A DNA stretch of 64,000 nucleotides from Bacteroidota bacterium (GTDB lineage Bacteria > Bacteroidota > Bacteroidia > UBA4408): contig JADKCP010000001.1 of NCBI GenBank assembly GCA_016718805.1, positions 868,001 through 932,000 on the forward strand, given 5' to 3'. Positions 53,283 through 62,426 of this stretch are shown here, one piece after another (the stretch's first letter is position 1; every line of letters begins with the position of its first letter). Below the pieces are notes generated by a model. It ran no database searches, was not told the origin of the DNA, and saw only the letters and a list, made by a program, of their open reading frames with translations. Made by a program: the position numbers and the translations under genes.

Positions 53283-53341
53283 ATTCTTTGCAAACCATCG
53301 AAGGTATTTTTGTGCTGTATTAATAATTAAACTTCATTACA

Positions 53342-53542
53342 ATGATCGAGAATCTAGGAAATACCGACAAAATAGTTCGAATTTTTATTGGTTTAGCAAT
53401 TGTGCTAATGGGCGTTGAATACGAAAGTTGGTGGGGATTACTGGGATTTATTTTCCCAATCACAGCAGTTATTAATTGGTGCCCTATTTACGCCTTTTTT
53501 GGAATTAAAACCTCAAAAGACAAAGGACGAAGATTAATCTAA
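53342..53542 (+). CDS. DUF2892 (YgaP-like) small inner-membrane protein
   Basis: 66 residues: IENLGNTDKIVRIFIGLAIVLMG then a second membrane segment (WWGLLGFIFPITAVINWCPIYAFFGI). The NWCPIY with a Cys is the DUF2892 signature. These proteins are often linked to rhodanese or metal/redox genes. Here it precedes the copper ATPase for cbb3 oxidase and has its own FNR-like box. Confidence 0.88.
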   Translation: MIENLGNTDKIVRIFIGLAIVLMGVEYESWWGLLGFIFPITAVINWCPIYAFFGIKTSKDKGRRLI

Positions 53543-53551
53543 TAAAAGTAA

Positions 53552-53610
53552 AAAGGCACTTTGTTTCAAGATGAATGGGGTGGTTAGGTTCTCTTGAAAC
53601 GGGTGCCTTT
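53552..53610 (+). terminator. Two-part hairpin just before the copper ATPase start
   Basis: The outer stem AAAGGCAC/GTGCCTTT (53552 and 53603) and the inner stem GTTTCAAGA/TCTTGAAAC (53563 and 53592) form a long bulged hairpin, followed by ATTTTAT and the ATG at 53618. It may terminate the DUF2892 transcript or control ATPase translation; the T-run is short. Confidence 0.6.
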
Positions 53611-53617
53611 ATTTTAT

Positions 53618-56020
53618 ATGGAAAAAGTAACCTATAAAGTTGATCATACTTGTTACCATTGTGGCGAAAGCTGCAACAATTCAACAATTCGGGATAGCGA
53701 AAAATATTTTTGTTGTTCAGGATGCAAAATGGTGTACGATATTTTAAATCAAAATAATCTATGCACCTATTATGATATTTCTGAAAACCCCGGTATTACT
53801 CAAAAAGATGAAGTACGAAAAAATAAATTTTCTTTTCTTGAGGATGCTCAGGTACAAGCTAAATTAATTCAATTTACCGACGGCACAAACACACGTGTAC
53901 TTTTTTACTTGCCCCAAATGCATTGCAGTTCCTGCATTTGGCTACTCGAAAATTTACACAAAATTAATGCGGGCATTAAAAGCTCTATTGTTGATTTTCC
54001 AAAGCGAGAAATAACCATTGACTTTAATTCAAAAGAATGCACTCTAAAAGAAGTAGCTGAATTGCTTACGGCGATTGGATATGAGCCTCACATCAACTTA
54101 AGCGATTTAAATGAGAAAGAAGTTAAATATACTAACCGATCCCGAATTTTTAAATTAGGTATTGCGGGCTTTTGCTTCGGGAATATTATGATGTTGAGTT
54201 TTCCCGAATATTTTTCATCGGGAATTTATGATGAAAGAGGCTTTCGTGATTTATTTTCCTACCTCATTCTTGGACTCTCCCTCCCTGTGTTTTTTTACAG
54301 TGCTTCCGAATTCTACATCAGTGCTTGGAAGGGACTAAAACACCGATTTTTAAACATCGATACACCAATTGTACTTGCCATTGTTATCACCTTCGTAAGA
54401 AGCGTAGTTGAAATTATCAACGGTACCGGAAGTGGTTACCTCGATTCCATGTCGGGCATTGTATTTTTTATGTTGGCTGGTCGCATTTTTCAAGACAGAG
54501 TGCAAAGTTCAATTGCTTTCGACAGAGATTATAAATCCTATTTTCCTATAGCCGTTGCAGTTAAAAACGGAGATAAAGAAGAAAGTATTCCGGTGTCAAA
54601 ACTTAAAGTTGGTGATCGATTGGTTATTCGACACAACGAACTTATTCCGGCCGATTCCATTTTGTTTTATGGGAAAGCTAGCATCGATTACAGTTTCGTA
54701 ACCGGCGAATCACTTCCAGTTCCAAAAGGTATTGGTGAAATTATTTATGCTGGTGGAAAGCAAATGGGAACTGCGATAGAAATGGAAGTTGTAAAAGAAG
54801 TTTCACAAAGCTATCTTACTCAATTGTGGAACAATGAAGCTTTTCATAACGATAACGAAAAGCAACATTCTTTTATCCATCAATTAAGCAAAAGCTTTAC
54901 ACTTATTTTATTTTCAATAGCTGCAATCGCTTCAATTTATTGGTGGATATATGATCCTTCCAAAATAATAAATTCACTAACAGCTATTCTTATTGTTGCC
55001 TGCCCATGTTCACTTTTATTATCGGCAACATTTACCAATGGAAATATTATTCGCATTTTCAATAAGAACAAGTTTTACATTAAAAATGCCACAGTAATAG
55101 AAGCGCTTGCAAATGCTACTACTATAGTGTTTGATAAAACAGGAACTATAACAAAAAGTGAAAGTAGTGCCTTGCATTACGAAGGCATAGAATTATCTGA
55201 CTTTCAGAAACAAATAACTCGATCCTTAGCTGCTCAATCAACACATCCATTAAGTAAGGCAGTTTTTAATGAGTTGTCGCAATTCCCATTGTTAACCTGT
55301 ACTCATTTTTCAGAAAGTACCGGACAAGGAATTCAAGCATTTGTTGCTGGTAGTGAGGTAAAGATGGGCTCTTATTTTTTTATTCACGGTCTATACAAAT
55401 CCGATGATACGGCAAGTAAAGTATACATCCAGGTGGATGGTAAAAATATGGGCTGCTTTGTTCTAAAAAATAAATACAGGGAAGGTCTTTCTGATTTAAT
55501 TGCCAACCTGCGTAAAAAATACAGTATCGCTTTGTTGTCTGGTGATAATGATGCAGAAAAAAAATACCTACAGAACTTGCTTGGAAATGATGCTGAAATT
55601 TTGTTTTACCAAACTCCACAAGATAAATTAAACTACATCGCACTCCTTCAAAAAAAGGGTAAAAAAGTAATCATGATTGGAGATGGTTTAAATGATGCAG
55701 GTGCTTTACGAATAAGTAATGCTGGCATTGCGGTGAACGACAATTCCAATAATTTTTCTCCTGCTTGCGATGCTGTTTTGAATGGTGCCGAATTTAGTAA
55801 GTTGGCGAATCTCATTAGTTACGCTAAAGAAGGTAAAAGTATAATAATAGGAAGTTTTGTGCTTTCAATTCTTTACAATTTTGTTGGAATAAGCTTTGCC
55901 GCACAAGGTAATCTGTCGCCACTGATTGCCGCTATTTTAATGCCGGCAAGTTCAATCAGCATATTAATTTTTACGGTTGGATTAAGTGCGCTGTTTGCCA
56001 AAATTCGGGGCTTATCCTAA
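53618..56020 (+). CDS. Heavy-metal (copper) P1B-type ATPase for cbb3 oxidase (CcoI/FixI-like)
   Basis: 800 residues from the ATG at 53618; an upstream TTG lies inside a hairpin and is unlikely. The N-terminal cysteine-rich module (CYHCGESC, FCCSGCKMVYDIL) precedes an HMA-like domain with MHCSSCIWLLENL. The membrane transport motif is ACPCSLLLS, the phosphorylation site VFDKTGTITKS and the hinge GDGLNDAGAL. FixI/CcoI ATPases deliver copper for cbb3 oxidase, and ccoS and ccoNO follow within 320 bp. Confidence 0.93.
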   Translation: MEKVTYKVDHTCYHCGESCNNSTIRDSEKYFCCSGCKMVYDILNQNNLCTYYDISENPGITQKDEVRKNKFSFLEDAQVQAKLIQFTDGTNTRVLFYLPQMHCSSCIWLLENLHKINAGIKSSIVDFPKREITIDFNSKECTLKEVAELLTAIGYEPHINLSDLNEKEVKYTNRSRIFKLGIAGFCFGNIMMLSFPEYFSSGIYDERGFRDLFSYLILGLSLPVFFYSASEFYISAWKGLKHRFLNIDTPIVLAIVITFVRSVVEIINGTGSGYLDSMSGIVFFMLAGRIFQDRVQSSIAFDRDYKSYFPIAVAVKNGDKEESIPVSKLKVGDRLVIRHNELIPADSILFYGKASIDYSFVTGESLPVPKGIGEIIYAGGKQMGTAIEMEVVKEVSQSYLTQLWNNEAFHNDNEKQHSFIHQLSKSFTLILFSIAAIASIYWWIYDPSKIINSLTAILIVACPCSLLLSATFTNGNIIRIFNKNKFYIKNATVIEALANATTIVFDKTGTITKSESSALHYEGIELSDFQKQITRSLAAQSTHPLSKAVFNELSQFPLLTCTHFSESTGQGIQAFVAGSEVKMGSYFFIHGLYKSDDTASKVYIQVDGKNMGCFVLKNKYREGLSDLIANLRKKYSIALLSGDNDAEKKYLQNLLGNDAEILFYQTPQDKLNYIALLQKKGKKVIMIGDGLNDAGALRISNAGIAVNDNSNNFSPACDAVLNGAEFSKLANLISYAKEGKSIIIGSFVLSILYNFVGISFAAQGNLSPLIAAILMPASSISILIFTVGLSALFAKIRGLS

Positions 56021-56033
56021 ACTTTTTTTGAGT

Positions 56034-56069
56034 ATGATTTTAATCATAAGCAACCTTGATGTGCATCAT
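56034..56069 (+). promoter_or_regulatory. Two FNR-like boxes upstream of the cco operon
   Basis: ATGAT-TTTA-ATCAT at 56034-56047 and TTGAT-GTGC-ATCAT at 56056-56069 share the core TGAT-N4-ATCA, with centres 22 bp apart (two helical turns). The second matches TTGAT-N4-ATCAA at nine of ten positions. Oxygen-responsive activation of ccoS-ccoNOQP by a CRP/FNR protein is the likely function. Confidence 0.72.
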
Positions 56070-56115
56070 TTATTTGAGCTGTAGTGAAATTTACTTTTGA
56101 AATCAAATTTAAACA

Positions 56116-56328
56116 ATGAGTGTCTTGGTTCTTTTAATTGGTGTAAGTTTAATAGTAGCGCTCGGCTTCCTTTTCGGCTTTATATGGTCGGTAAAAAATG
56201 GCCAATTTGATGATGATTATACTCCTTCAGTGCGCATGTTATTTGACGAAGAAACAAAAGCATCTAGTGGATTGAAAATAAAACAGAGTAGTAGTTCAAA
56301 AACAATAAAAAAAGTAAAACAAGTATAG
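56116..56328 (+). CDS. ccoS: cbb3 oxidase assembly protein CcoS
   Basis: 70 residues: one membrane helix (VLLIGVSLIVALGFLFGFIWSV) followed by KNGQFDDDYTPSVRMLFDEE, the standard CcoS motif. It is required for insertion of haem and copper into the oxidase. It is the first gene after the FNR-like boxes, 3 bp before ccoNO. Confidence 0.92.
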   Translation: MSVLVLLIGVSLIVALGFLFGFIWSVKNGQFDDDYTPSVRMLFDEETKASSGLKIKQSSSSKTIKKVKQV

Positions 56329-56331
56329 ATT

Positions 56332-58464
56332 ATGCAAATAGAAAAGTTTTCCTACGACAATAAGATTGTAAAAATGTTTGCCTACGCAACCATTCTTTGG
56401 GCATTGGTAGGTATGTTGGCTGGGCTATGGGTGGCCTTTGCCTTAGCATTTCCGGATTTAAATTTAGGGCTGCCTTATACGTCTTTTGGCAGACTTCGTC
56501 CATTACATACTAACGCGGTAATTTTTGCCTTTATAGGAAATGGAATTTTTATGGGAGTGTATTATTCACTTCAACGCCTATGTAAAGCGCGTATGTTTAG
56601 TGATGCACTCAGTAAGATTCATTTCTGGGGATGGCAATTAATAATTGTTTCGGCAGCGTTGACATTGCCATTTGGTATCACTACCGGAAAAGAATATGCC
56701 GAACTTGAATGGCCAATTGATATTGCCATTGCTCTTATTTGGGTGGTATTTGGTTGGAACATGTTTGGAACAATAATTAAGCGCCGTGAACGTCATTTAT
56801 ATGTTGCGATTTGGTTTTACATAGCCACCTTTGTTACTGTAGCCATGTTGCACATTGTTAATTCAATTGAGTTACCGGTATCTTTCTTAAAAAGCTATAG
56901 CTGGTACGCAGGAGTGCAGGATGCTCTGGTACAATGGTGGTACGGACACAATGCAGTGGCATTTTTCTTAACTACACCATATTTAGGATTAATGTATTAC
57001 TTTATTCCTAAAGTGGCACAACGTCCTGTGTATTCGTACCGACTTTCAATCATACATTTCTGGGCACTTATATTTTTATACATCTGGGCTGGTCCGCATC
57101 ACCTCTTGTACACTGCCTTACCCGATTGGGCGCAATCATTAGGTGTGGTGTTTTCGGTTATGCTTATCGCTCCTTCTTGGGGAGGTATGATTAATGGATT
57201 GCTAACCTTGCGCGGAGCTTGGGATAAAGTAAGAGAAGATGTAGTACTTAAGTTCATGGTAGTTGCAGTAACAGCTTATGGTATGGCTACCTTCGAAGGC
57301 CCTATGCTTTCATTAAAAAGTGTAAACGCTATTGCACACTTCACCGATTGGATTGTTGCACACGTGCATGTTGGAGCTTTAGGCTGGAACGGCTTTTTAA
57401 CCTTCGGTGTATTGTATTGGTTAATTCCTAAAATGTTTCATACAGATTTATTTTCTAAAAAATTAGCAAACTGGCATTTTTGGATTGGAACACTTGGAAT
57501 AGTTTTTTATGCTGTGCCAATGTACTGGGCAGGTTTCGAACAAAGTAAAATGTGGAAACAATTTACTCCCGAAGGTCAATTGCAATATCAATTTTTAGAA
57601 ACGGTAACATACATGAAACCGTTTTATCTGATGCGTTCAATTGGTGGTACTTTATACCTTATTGGTGCGGTAATCATGACCTATAACTTAATTAAAACAA
57701 TTAAGGCGGGATCATTTGTAGCCGATGAAGCAGCAGAAGCTCCAGCACTTGAGAAAGTACATTCAAAACACAGCAGTGAACACTGGCATAGAGTTATTGA
57801 GCGTAAACCTATTCAAATGCTCATAATTAGTTTGGTAGTGGTTGTAGTTGGAGGAGTAATTGAAATGGTTCCAACCTTTCTGGTACAATCCAATATTCCA
57901 ACTATTGAAAGTGTAAAACCATACACTCCATTAGAATTGCAGGGTAGAGACATATATATTAAGGAAGGATGTTACACTTGTCACTCACAAATGGTACGTC
58001 CATTTAGATCTGAAACTGCTCGCTATGGCGAATATTCTAAAGCCGGCGAATTCGTTTACGATCATCCATTTCAATGGGGTTCAAAACGCACAGGTCCTGA
58101 CTTAGCTCGACTTGGAGGAAAGTATCCCGATTCATGGCATTTTAATCACATGCTCGATCCTCGTTCCATGGCACAACAATCTATTATGCCAAGCTACGAA
58201 TGGATGCTCGACAATGAGTTGGATACTTCTACAACTGCAGCAAAAATCAGAGCCATGATTACGCTTGGAGTGCCCTATCCAAAAGACTATGATAAAATTG
58301 CGAATGCGGATTTAATTAAACAAGAAAATGAAATTGTTGAAAATCTTAAGCGTGATAAAATTGAAACAATGCCTAATCGTGAAATTGTAGCAATGATTGC
58401 TTATTTGCAACGACTTGGTAAAGATATTAAAGCAAATCCTACTAGCCAATCTACTAACAAATGA
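56332..58464 (+). CDS. ccoNO: cbb3-type cytochrome c oxidase, fused subunits I and II (CcoN-CcoO)
   Basis: 710 residues. Residues 1 to about 470 are the CcoN haem-copper subunit: LHTNAVIFAFIGNGIFMGVYYS, VQWWYGHNAVAFFLTTP, YIWAGPHHLLY and HVHVGALGWNGFLTFG carry the haem and CuB ligands. A linker (about 470-500) and one helix lead to CcoO with a single haem c site (GCYTCHSQMVRPF) and RTGPDLARLGGKYPDSWH. Fusion of N and O is usual in Bacteroidota. It reduces oxygen with high affinity. Its stop overlaps the next ATG by 4 bp. Confidence 0.95.
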   Translation: MQIEKFSYDNKIVKMFAYATILWALVGMLAGLWVAFALAFPDLNLGLPYTSFGRLRPLHTNAVIFAFIGNGIFMGVYYSLQRLCKARMFSDALSKIHFWGWQLIIVSAALTLPFGITTGKEYAELEWPIDIAIALIWVVFGWNMFGTIIKRRERHLYVAIWFYIATFVTVAMLHIVNSIELPVSFLKSYSWYAGVQDALVQWWYGHNAVAFFLTTPYLGLMYYFIPKVAQRPVYSYRLSIIHFWALIFLYIWAGPHHLLYTALPDWAQSLGVVFSVMLIAPSWGGMINGLLTLRGAWDKVREDVVLKFMVVAVTAYGMATFEGPMLSLKSVNAIAHFTDWIVAHVHVGALGWNGFLTFGVLYWLIPKMFHTDLFSKKLANWHFWIGTLGIVFYAVPMYWAGFEQSKMWKQFTPEGQLQYQFLETVTYMKPFYLMRSIGGTLYLIGAVIMTYNLIKTIKAGSFVADEAAEAPALEKVHSKHSSEHWHRVIERKPIQMLIISLVVVVVGGVIEMVPTFLVQSNIPTIESVKPYTPLELQGRDIYIKEGCYTCHSQMVRPFRSETARYGEYSKAGEFVYDHPFQWGSKRTGPDLARLGGKYPDSWHFNHMLDPRSMAQQSIMPSYEWMLDNELDTSTTAAKIRAMITLGVPYPKDYDKIANADLIKQENEIVENLKRDKIETMPNREIVAMIAYLQRLGKDIKANPTSQSTNK

Positions 58465-58643
58465 AATTCATCAACTATCTTCAGTCAATAGCAGGAGTAA
58501 GCATTTTTCCAATGATCTCACTCTTTATATTCTTCATCTTTTTTATTCTACTCACGGTGGTAGTAGTTAAAATGAGCAAATCTGAAATTACTACACTCGA
58601 AAATATACCACTTGAGACTACTGAATCAAACACAACTTTATAA
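58461..58643 (+). CDS. ccoQ: CcoQ-like small membrane protein
   Basis: 60 residues with one membrane helix (IFPMISLFIFFIFFILLTVVVV) and a short acidic tail. It lies between ccoNO (4-bp overlap) and ccoP, the position of CcoQ/FixQ, which stabilises the oxidase. Assignment rests on position and size more than on sequence. Confidence 0.78.
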   Translation: MKFINYLQSIAGVSIFPMISLFIFFIFFILLTVVVVKMSKSEITTLENIPLETTESNTTL

Positions 58644-58652
58644 CACAAGTTT

Positions 58653-59852
58653 ATGAGAACTAATACCGGTATTAATCCAAAAAATTCAAGAATGAAAAAA
58701 CTCCTGGGAGTGCTGGGAACACTATTCTTAGCAAACAGTTCAGTTATAGCGCAAACTGCTGCAGCAACCGAATCAACGGGTTCAAGCGTACTTTCAAATC
58801 CGTTATTTATTCTATTTGCCTTTATAATAGTTTTTTTACTTGTAATAATTATTGTGTTGTCTGATGTGGTAAAGGGCTCAGCAAAAATTATGATGGATAA
58901 AAAGAAGCAAATTGGAAAAGCTGCCGGCATGGTAATCTTGTTGTTACTATCCTCTACTGTAGCTTCAGCACAAACAGCCGAACCAATTGCAGCAACTACT
59001 TATGGAGGCTTAAGTGCGACCATGTTCTATACCTTATCGGTAGTAGTAGCTTTCGAAATTTTTATCATTATTTTTCTAATTTCATTTGTGAGATCCTTCT
59101 TAGGAATTTCAGATATGAAATCAGAAGAAAGAGCAGTGCAGGCTGAAAGCAAAGTGCAAGCCCCATCATTAATAGAAAAGTTTAATGCATCTGTTGCAGT
59201 TGAAGATGAAGCAGACATATTGCTAGATCACAATTATGACGGTATTCAGGAACTCGATAATAACCTTCCTCCTTGGTGGAAATATGGGTTTTATTTAACC
59301 ATCGTTTTTGCAGGAATTTATCTTATTAATTACCATGTTCTAAAGACAGGCGATTTGCAAGGAGCTGAGTATACTAAGGAAATGGCCCAAGCAGCTGCAG
59401 ACATTGCCGAATTTCAGAAAAATTCAGCGCTCTCAGTTGACGAAAATACAGTTACTGTTTTGAGCGACAAAGAAAGCTTAAGCAAGGGACAAGAAATATA
59501 CATGAACAATTGCCTCGCTTGCCATGGTAAATTTGGGGAAGGACAAGTGGGTCCTAATTTTACCGACGATTATTGGATACATGGAGGTAAAATCAATGAT
59601 ATTTTTAAAACAATTAAATATGGATTTCCGGATAAGGGGATGAAGTCATGGAAAGAAGATTTATCGCCCATGCAAATTAGTTGTGTAGCATCCTATATTA
59701 AATCATTACGCGGTACCAATCCTGCAAATCAAAAAGAGAAGCAAGGTGAACTTTATGTAGAAAGCACTGCTACTGATACCACAGCTAAAGCCGCAACACC
59801 AACCGACACACTTAAAGTTGCAGTAGATACTGTAAAGAAAGCCAACAACTAA
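58653..59852 (+). CDS. ccoP: cbb3 oxidase subunit III (CcoP), single-haem form
   Basis: 399 residues. Two to three membrane helices lie in the first 160 residues, including internal signal-like segments (LLGVLGTLFLANSSVIAQ and VILLLLSSTVASAQ), then a fourth helix after LPPWWKYGFY. One cytochrome c domain has the haem site NNCLACHGKFGEG. Classical CcoP has two haem c sites; only one CxxCH is visible here. A start at Met14 (58692) is also possible. It passes electrons from soluble cytochrome to CcoO. Confidence 0.88.
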   Translation: MRTNTGINPKNSRMKKLLGVLGTLFLANSSVIAQTAAATESTGSSVLSNPLFILFAFIIVFLLVIIIVLSDVVKGSAKIMMDKKKQIGKAAGMVILLLLSSTVASAQTAEPIAATTYGGLSATMFYTLSVVVAFEIFIIIFLISFVRSFLGISDMKSEERAVQAESKVQAPSLIEKFNASVAVEDEADILLDHNYDGIQELDNNLPPWWKYGFYLTIVFAGIYLINYHVLKTGDLQGAEYTKEMAQAAADIAEFQKNSALSVDENTVTVLSDKESLSKGQEIYMNNCLACHGKFGEGQVGPNFTDDYWIHGGKINDIFKTIKYGFPDKGMKSWKEDLSPMQISCVASYIKSLRGTNPANQKEKQGELYVESTATDTTAKAATPTDTLKVAVDTVKKANN

Positions 59853-59853
59853 T

Positions 59854-61257
59854 ATGGAAAATAATAAAATGGAGTCCGATGAATCTTTTCGCGACTCCAT
59901 TGCCACCATCGATAAACAAGGTAAACGTGTATGGATATACGCCCAGAAACCTTTCGGAAAGTTATACTCGCTGCGTACCTATGCTAGCTATATTTATTTA
60001 ATAATATTTTTCTCACTACCCTTCATTAAAATCAACGGTGATCCGTTTTTTCTTATCAATATTATGGAAGGAAAATTTGTGCTTTTTACCATGGTTTTTT
60101 GGCCACAGGATTTCTTTCTGTTTGGTTTGGGGATGATGATATTTGTGTTATTTGTAGCATTGTTTACAGTTGTTTTTGGAAGAGTTTTTTGTGGATGGGC
60201 ATGTCCACAAACAATTTTCCTGGAAATGATTTTTCGTAAAATCGAGTACTGGATTGAAGGCGATGCTTCCTATCAAAAAAAATTAAATAACGGGCCTTGG
60301 ACAAAAGAGAAAATACGAAAAAAAATCACTAAAAATGTACTTTTTTTCCTCGCTTCATTTGTAATTGCAAATACATTCTTGTCCTACATTATCGGTATCG
60401 ACAAATTATTTCATATAATGTCCGAACCAATTCAAAATCATCTTGGGGGTTTCATTGCTATTATTGCTTTTACTGGAATATTTTATGGTGTATATGTTCG
60501 TTTTCGCGAACAAGTTTGCTTAGTCGTTTGCCCTTACGGAAGATTGCAAGGCGTATTGCTCGATAGAGATTCAGTAGTTGTAGCCTACGATTATAAACGA
60601 GGTGAACAACGCGGAAAATTTCACAAAAATGAAAATAGGTCTCTTGGCGATTGTATCGATTGTCACCAATGCGTTAAAGTGTGTCCAACTGGCATAGATA
60701 TTCGAAATGGAACTCAATTGGAATGTGTGAATTGTACCGCTTGTATAGATGTTTGCAACCATATGATGGAAAGTGTTGGCTTGCCTAAAAATTTAATACG
60801 ATACGATTCAGAAAACGGGATTGCTTCAAATCAAAAATTGCGTTTCACAGGACGTATGAAAGCATACACAGCAGTGTTAACTATTTTGATAGGAGTTGAA
60901 GTTTTTTTACTTGCCAGCAGAAGCGATGTGGATGCTACAATTATTAGAGCAAGAGGAATGTTGTATCAAGAACAACCGGATAATAAAATAAGCAATTTGT
61001 ACAACATTAAGTTGATTAACAAAACACACCACGATTTTCCGATTTCTCTTAAATTGGAGGATAATGTTGGAGAAATTAAACTCATTGGAAAAGACTTAAT
61101 AGTAAAAGAGGAATCTCAAATTAGCAGTGAGTTTTTTGTTTATATCGACAAGAATAAAATTACAAAAAGAAAAGCCGATTATAAGGTTGGAATCTATTCT
61201 GGAGATAAAAAAATGAAGACAATTTCAATTAGTTTTTTAAGTCCAATTTCACGTTAA
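59854..61257 (+). CDS. ccoG: Cytochrome c oxidase accessory protein CcoG (polyferredoxin-like)
   Basis: 467 residues, start 1 bp after the ccoP stop. Membrane helices plus NapH-like cysteine motifs CGWACPQTIFLEMIFRKIEYWIE and CLVVCPYGRLQ, then two 4Fe-4S ferredoxin clusters (CIDCHQCVKVCPTGIDI, CVNCTACIDVCNHMM) and a C-terminal Ig-like IG_C domain. CcoG is thought to reduce Cu(II) during oxidase assembly. Normal family length. Confidence 0.93.
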   Translation: MENNKMESDESFRDSIATIDKQGKRVWIYAQKPFGKLYSLRTYASYIYLIIFFSLPFIKINGDPFFLINIMEGKFVLFTMVFWPQDFFLFGLGMMIFVLFVALFTVVFGRVFCGWACPQTIFLEMIFRKIEYWIEGDASYQKKLNNGPWTKEKIRKKITKNVLFFLASFVIANTFLSYIIGIDKLFHIMSEPIQNHLGGFIAIIAFTGIFYGVYVRFREQVCLVVCPYGRLQGVLLDRDSVVVAYDYKRGEQRGKFHKNENRSLGDCIDCHQCVKVCPTGIDIRNGTQLECVNCTACIDVCNHMMESVGLPKNLIRYDSENGIASNQKLRFTGRMKAYTAVLTILIGVEVFLLASRSDVDATIIRARGMLYQEQPDNKISNLYNIKLINKTHHDFPISLKLEDNVGEIKLIGKDLIVKEESQISSEFFVYIDKNKITKRKADYKVGIYSGDKKMKTISISFLSPISR

Positions 61258-61267
61258 AATTATAGTT

Positions 61268-61705
61268 ATGAACTGGGGAAAAAAAATTGCCATTTTGTAT
61301 ATTGGGTTCATTTGTATGATAGGCCTTTTGGTTTATAAATCAAGTGCCGAAAGAGTTGATTTAGTGAGCCCCGATTACTATGCACAAGAACTGAAGTTTC
61401 AAGATAAAATAAATCAGATGAACAATATGAATCTGATCTCAGGCAAGTTAGAGTATCAAGCAAAAAATAATATCATTACCATCAATTATCCGAAAAGCTG
61501 GCAAGAGTTTCCTGCTACTGGCGAAATTAAATTTTATCGGCCATCAAATTCAAAACTCGATTTTTCCACATCGTTAAAAATTGATAGTACCGGAGTACAA
61601 CAAATTCAAAATGCCCAATTTGAACGCGGAATTTATACCATGCAAATTGGCTTTACACAGCAAGGCAAGAAATATTACATGGAGCAACAAGTTTTTATGA
61701 ATTAG
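61268..61705 (+). CDS. FixH family protein
   Basis: 145 residues: N-terminal membrane helix (IAILYIGFICMIGLLVY) and a periplasmic beta domain beginning RVDLVSPDYYAQELKFQDKI, the FixH signature. It aids cbb3 oxidase assembly with the copper ATPase. It starts 10 bp after ccoG and ends 1 bp before the SafE-like gene. Confidence 0.9.
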   Translation: MNWGKKIAILYIGFICMIGLLVYKSSAERVDLVSPDYYAQELKFQDKINQMNNMNLISGKLEYQAKNNIITINYPKSWQEFPATGEIKFYRPSNSKLDFSTSLKIDSTGVQQIQNAQFERGIYTMQIGFTQQGKKYYMEQQVFMN

Positions 61706-61706
61706 T

Positions 61707-62420
61707 ATGGAATTTTTGATCGCTGCATTTACGTTAGGTTTTCTTGGTAGCTTTCATTGCATTGGAATGTGCGGTCCAATTGCATTGGCCTTACCTTTAA
61801 GTAGCTCAAGTAAATGGGCACGTGTGCTTGGCGCTTTGCTATATAATTTGGGAAGAAGTTTTACTTATGCAGTATTCGGAATAGTTTTCGGATTATTAGG
61901 AAAGTCATTTGTAATAGCAGGTTTCCAACAATCAATTTCTATTTTCCTTGGTGTTTTAATATTAATTATTGTACTATTTCCCGAACGATCTATGAACCGT
62001 TTTCAATTTAGTAGCAAATTGTACAATCTAATTAATAAGTTGAAGTCAAAATTTACACACCTGTTTTCTCAAAAGAACTACTACTCACTTTTTTTAATTG
62101 GTTTGCTCAATGGATTACTTCCTTGTGGATTGGTTTATCTTGGTGTAATTGGAGCGATAGCTACTGGAGATGCAATACAAGGTGCTTTATTTATGGTATT
62201 GTTTGGTTTAGGTACCCTTCCGGCAATGTTTAGCTTAGCGTTAATTAGCAATCAAATTTCAATATCATTCAGAACAAAAATTCGAAAAGCTGTTCCTTTC
62301 TTCGTTTCTGCTATGGCTGTTTTACTTATATTAAGAGGATTAAACTTAGGAGTACCCTATGTAAGTCCCAAACTAAGTAAAACAGATAGTACAAAGCACG
62401 AATGCTGCCATAAAAAATAA
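61707..62420 (+). CDS. SafE/TauE-like (CcoH/urease-accessory-type) membrane transporter
   Basis: 237 residues with six to seven helices. The N-terminal LGFLGSFHCIGMCGPIALALPL, with a His-Cys-x3-Met-Cys motif, and the repeat LIGLLNGLLPCGLVYLGVIGA define the cbb3-linked branch of the sulfite exporter TauE/SafE family. It probably helps copper supply to the oxidase. The tail is His/Cys-rich (KHECCHKK), which may bind metal. It is the last gene of the cco operon. Confidence 0.85.
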   Translation: MEFLIAAFTLGFLGSFHCIGMCGPIALALPLSSSSKWARVLGALLYNLGRSFTYAVFGIVFGLLGKSFVIAGFQQSISIFLGVLILIIVLFPERSMNRFQFSSKLYNLINKLKSKFTHLFSQKNYYSLFLIGLLNGLLPCGLVYLGVIGAIATGDAIQGALFMVLFGLGTLPAMFSLALISNQISISFRTKIRKAVPFFVSAMAVLLILRGLNLGVPYVSPKLSKTDSTKHECCHKK

Positions 62421-62426
62421 ACTGAT

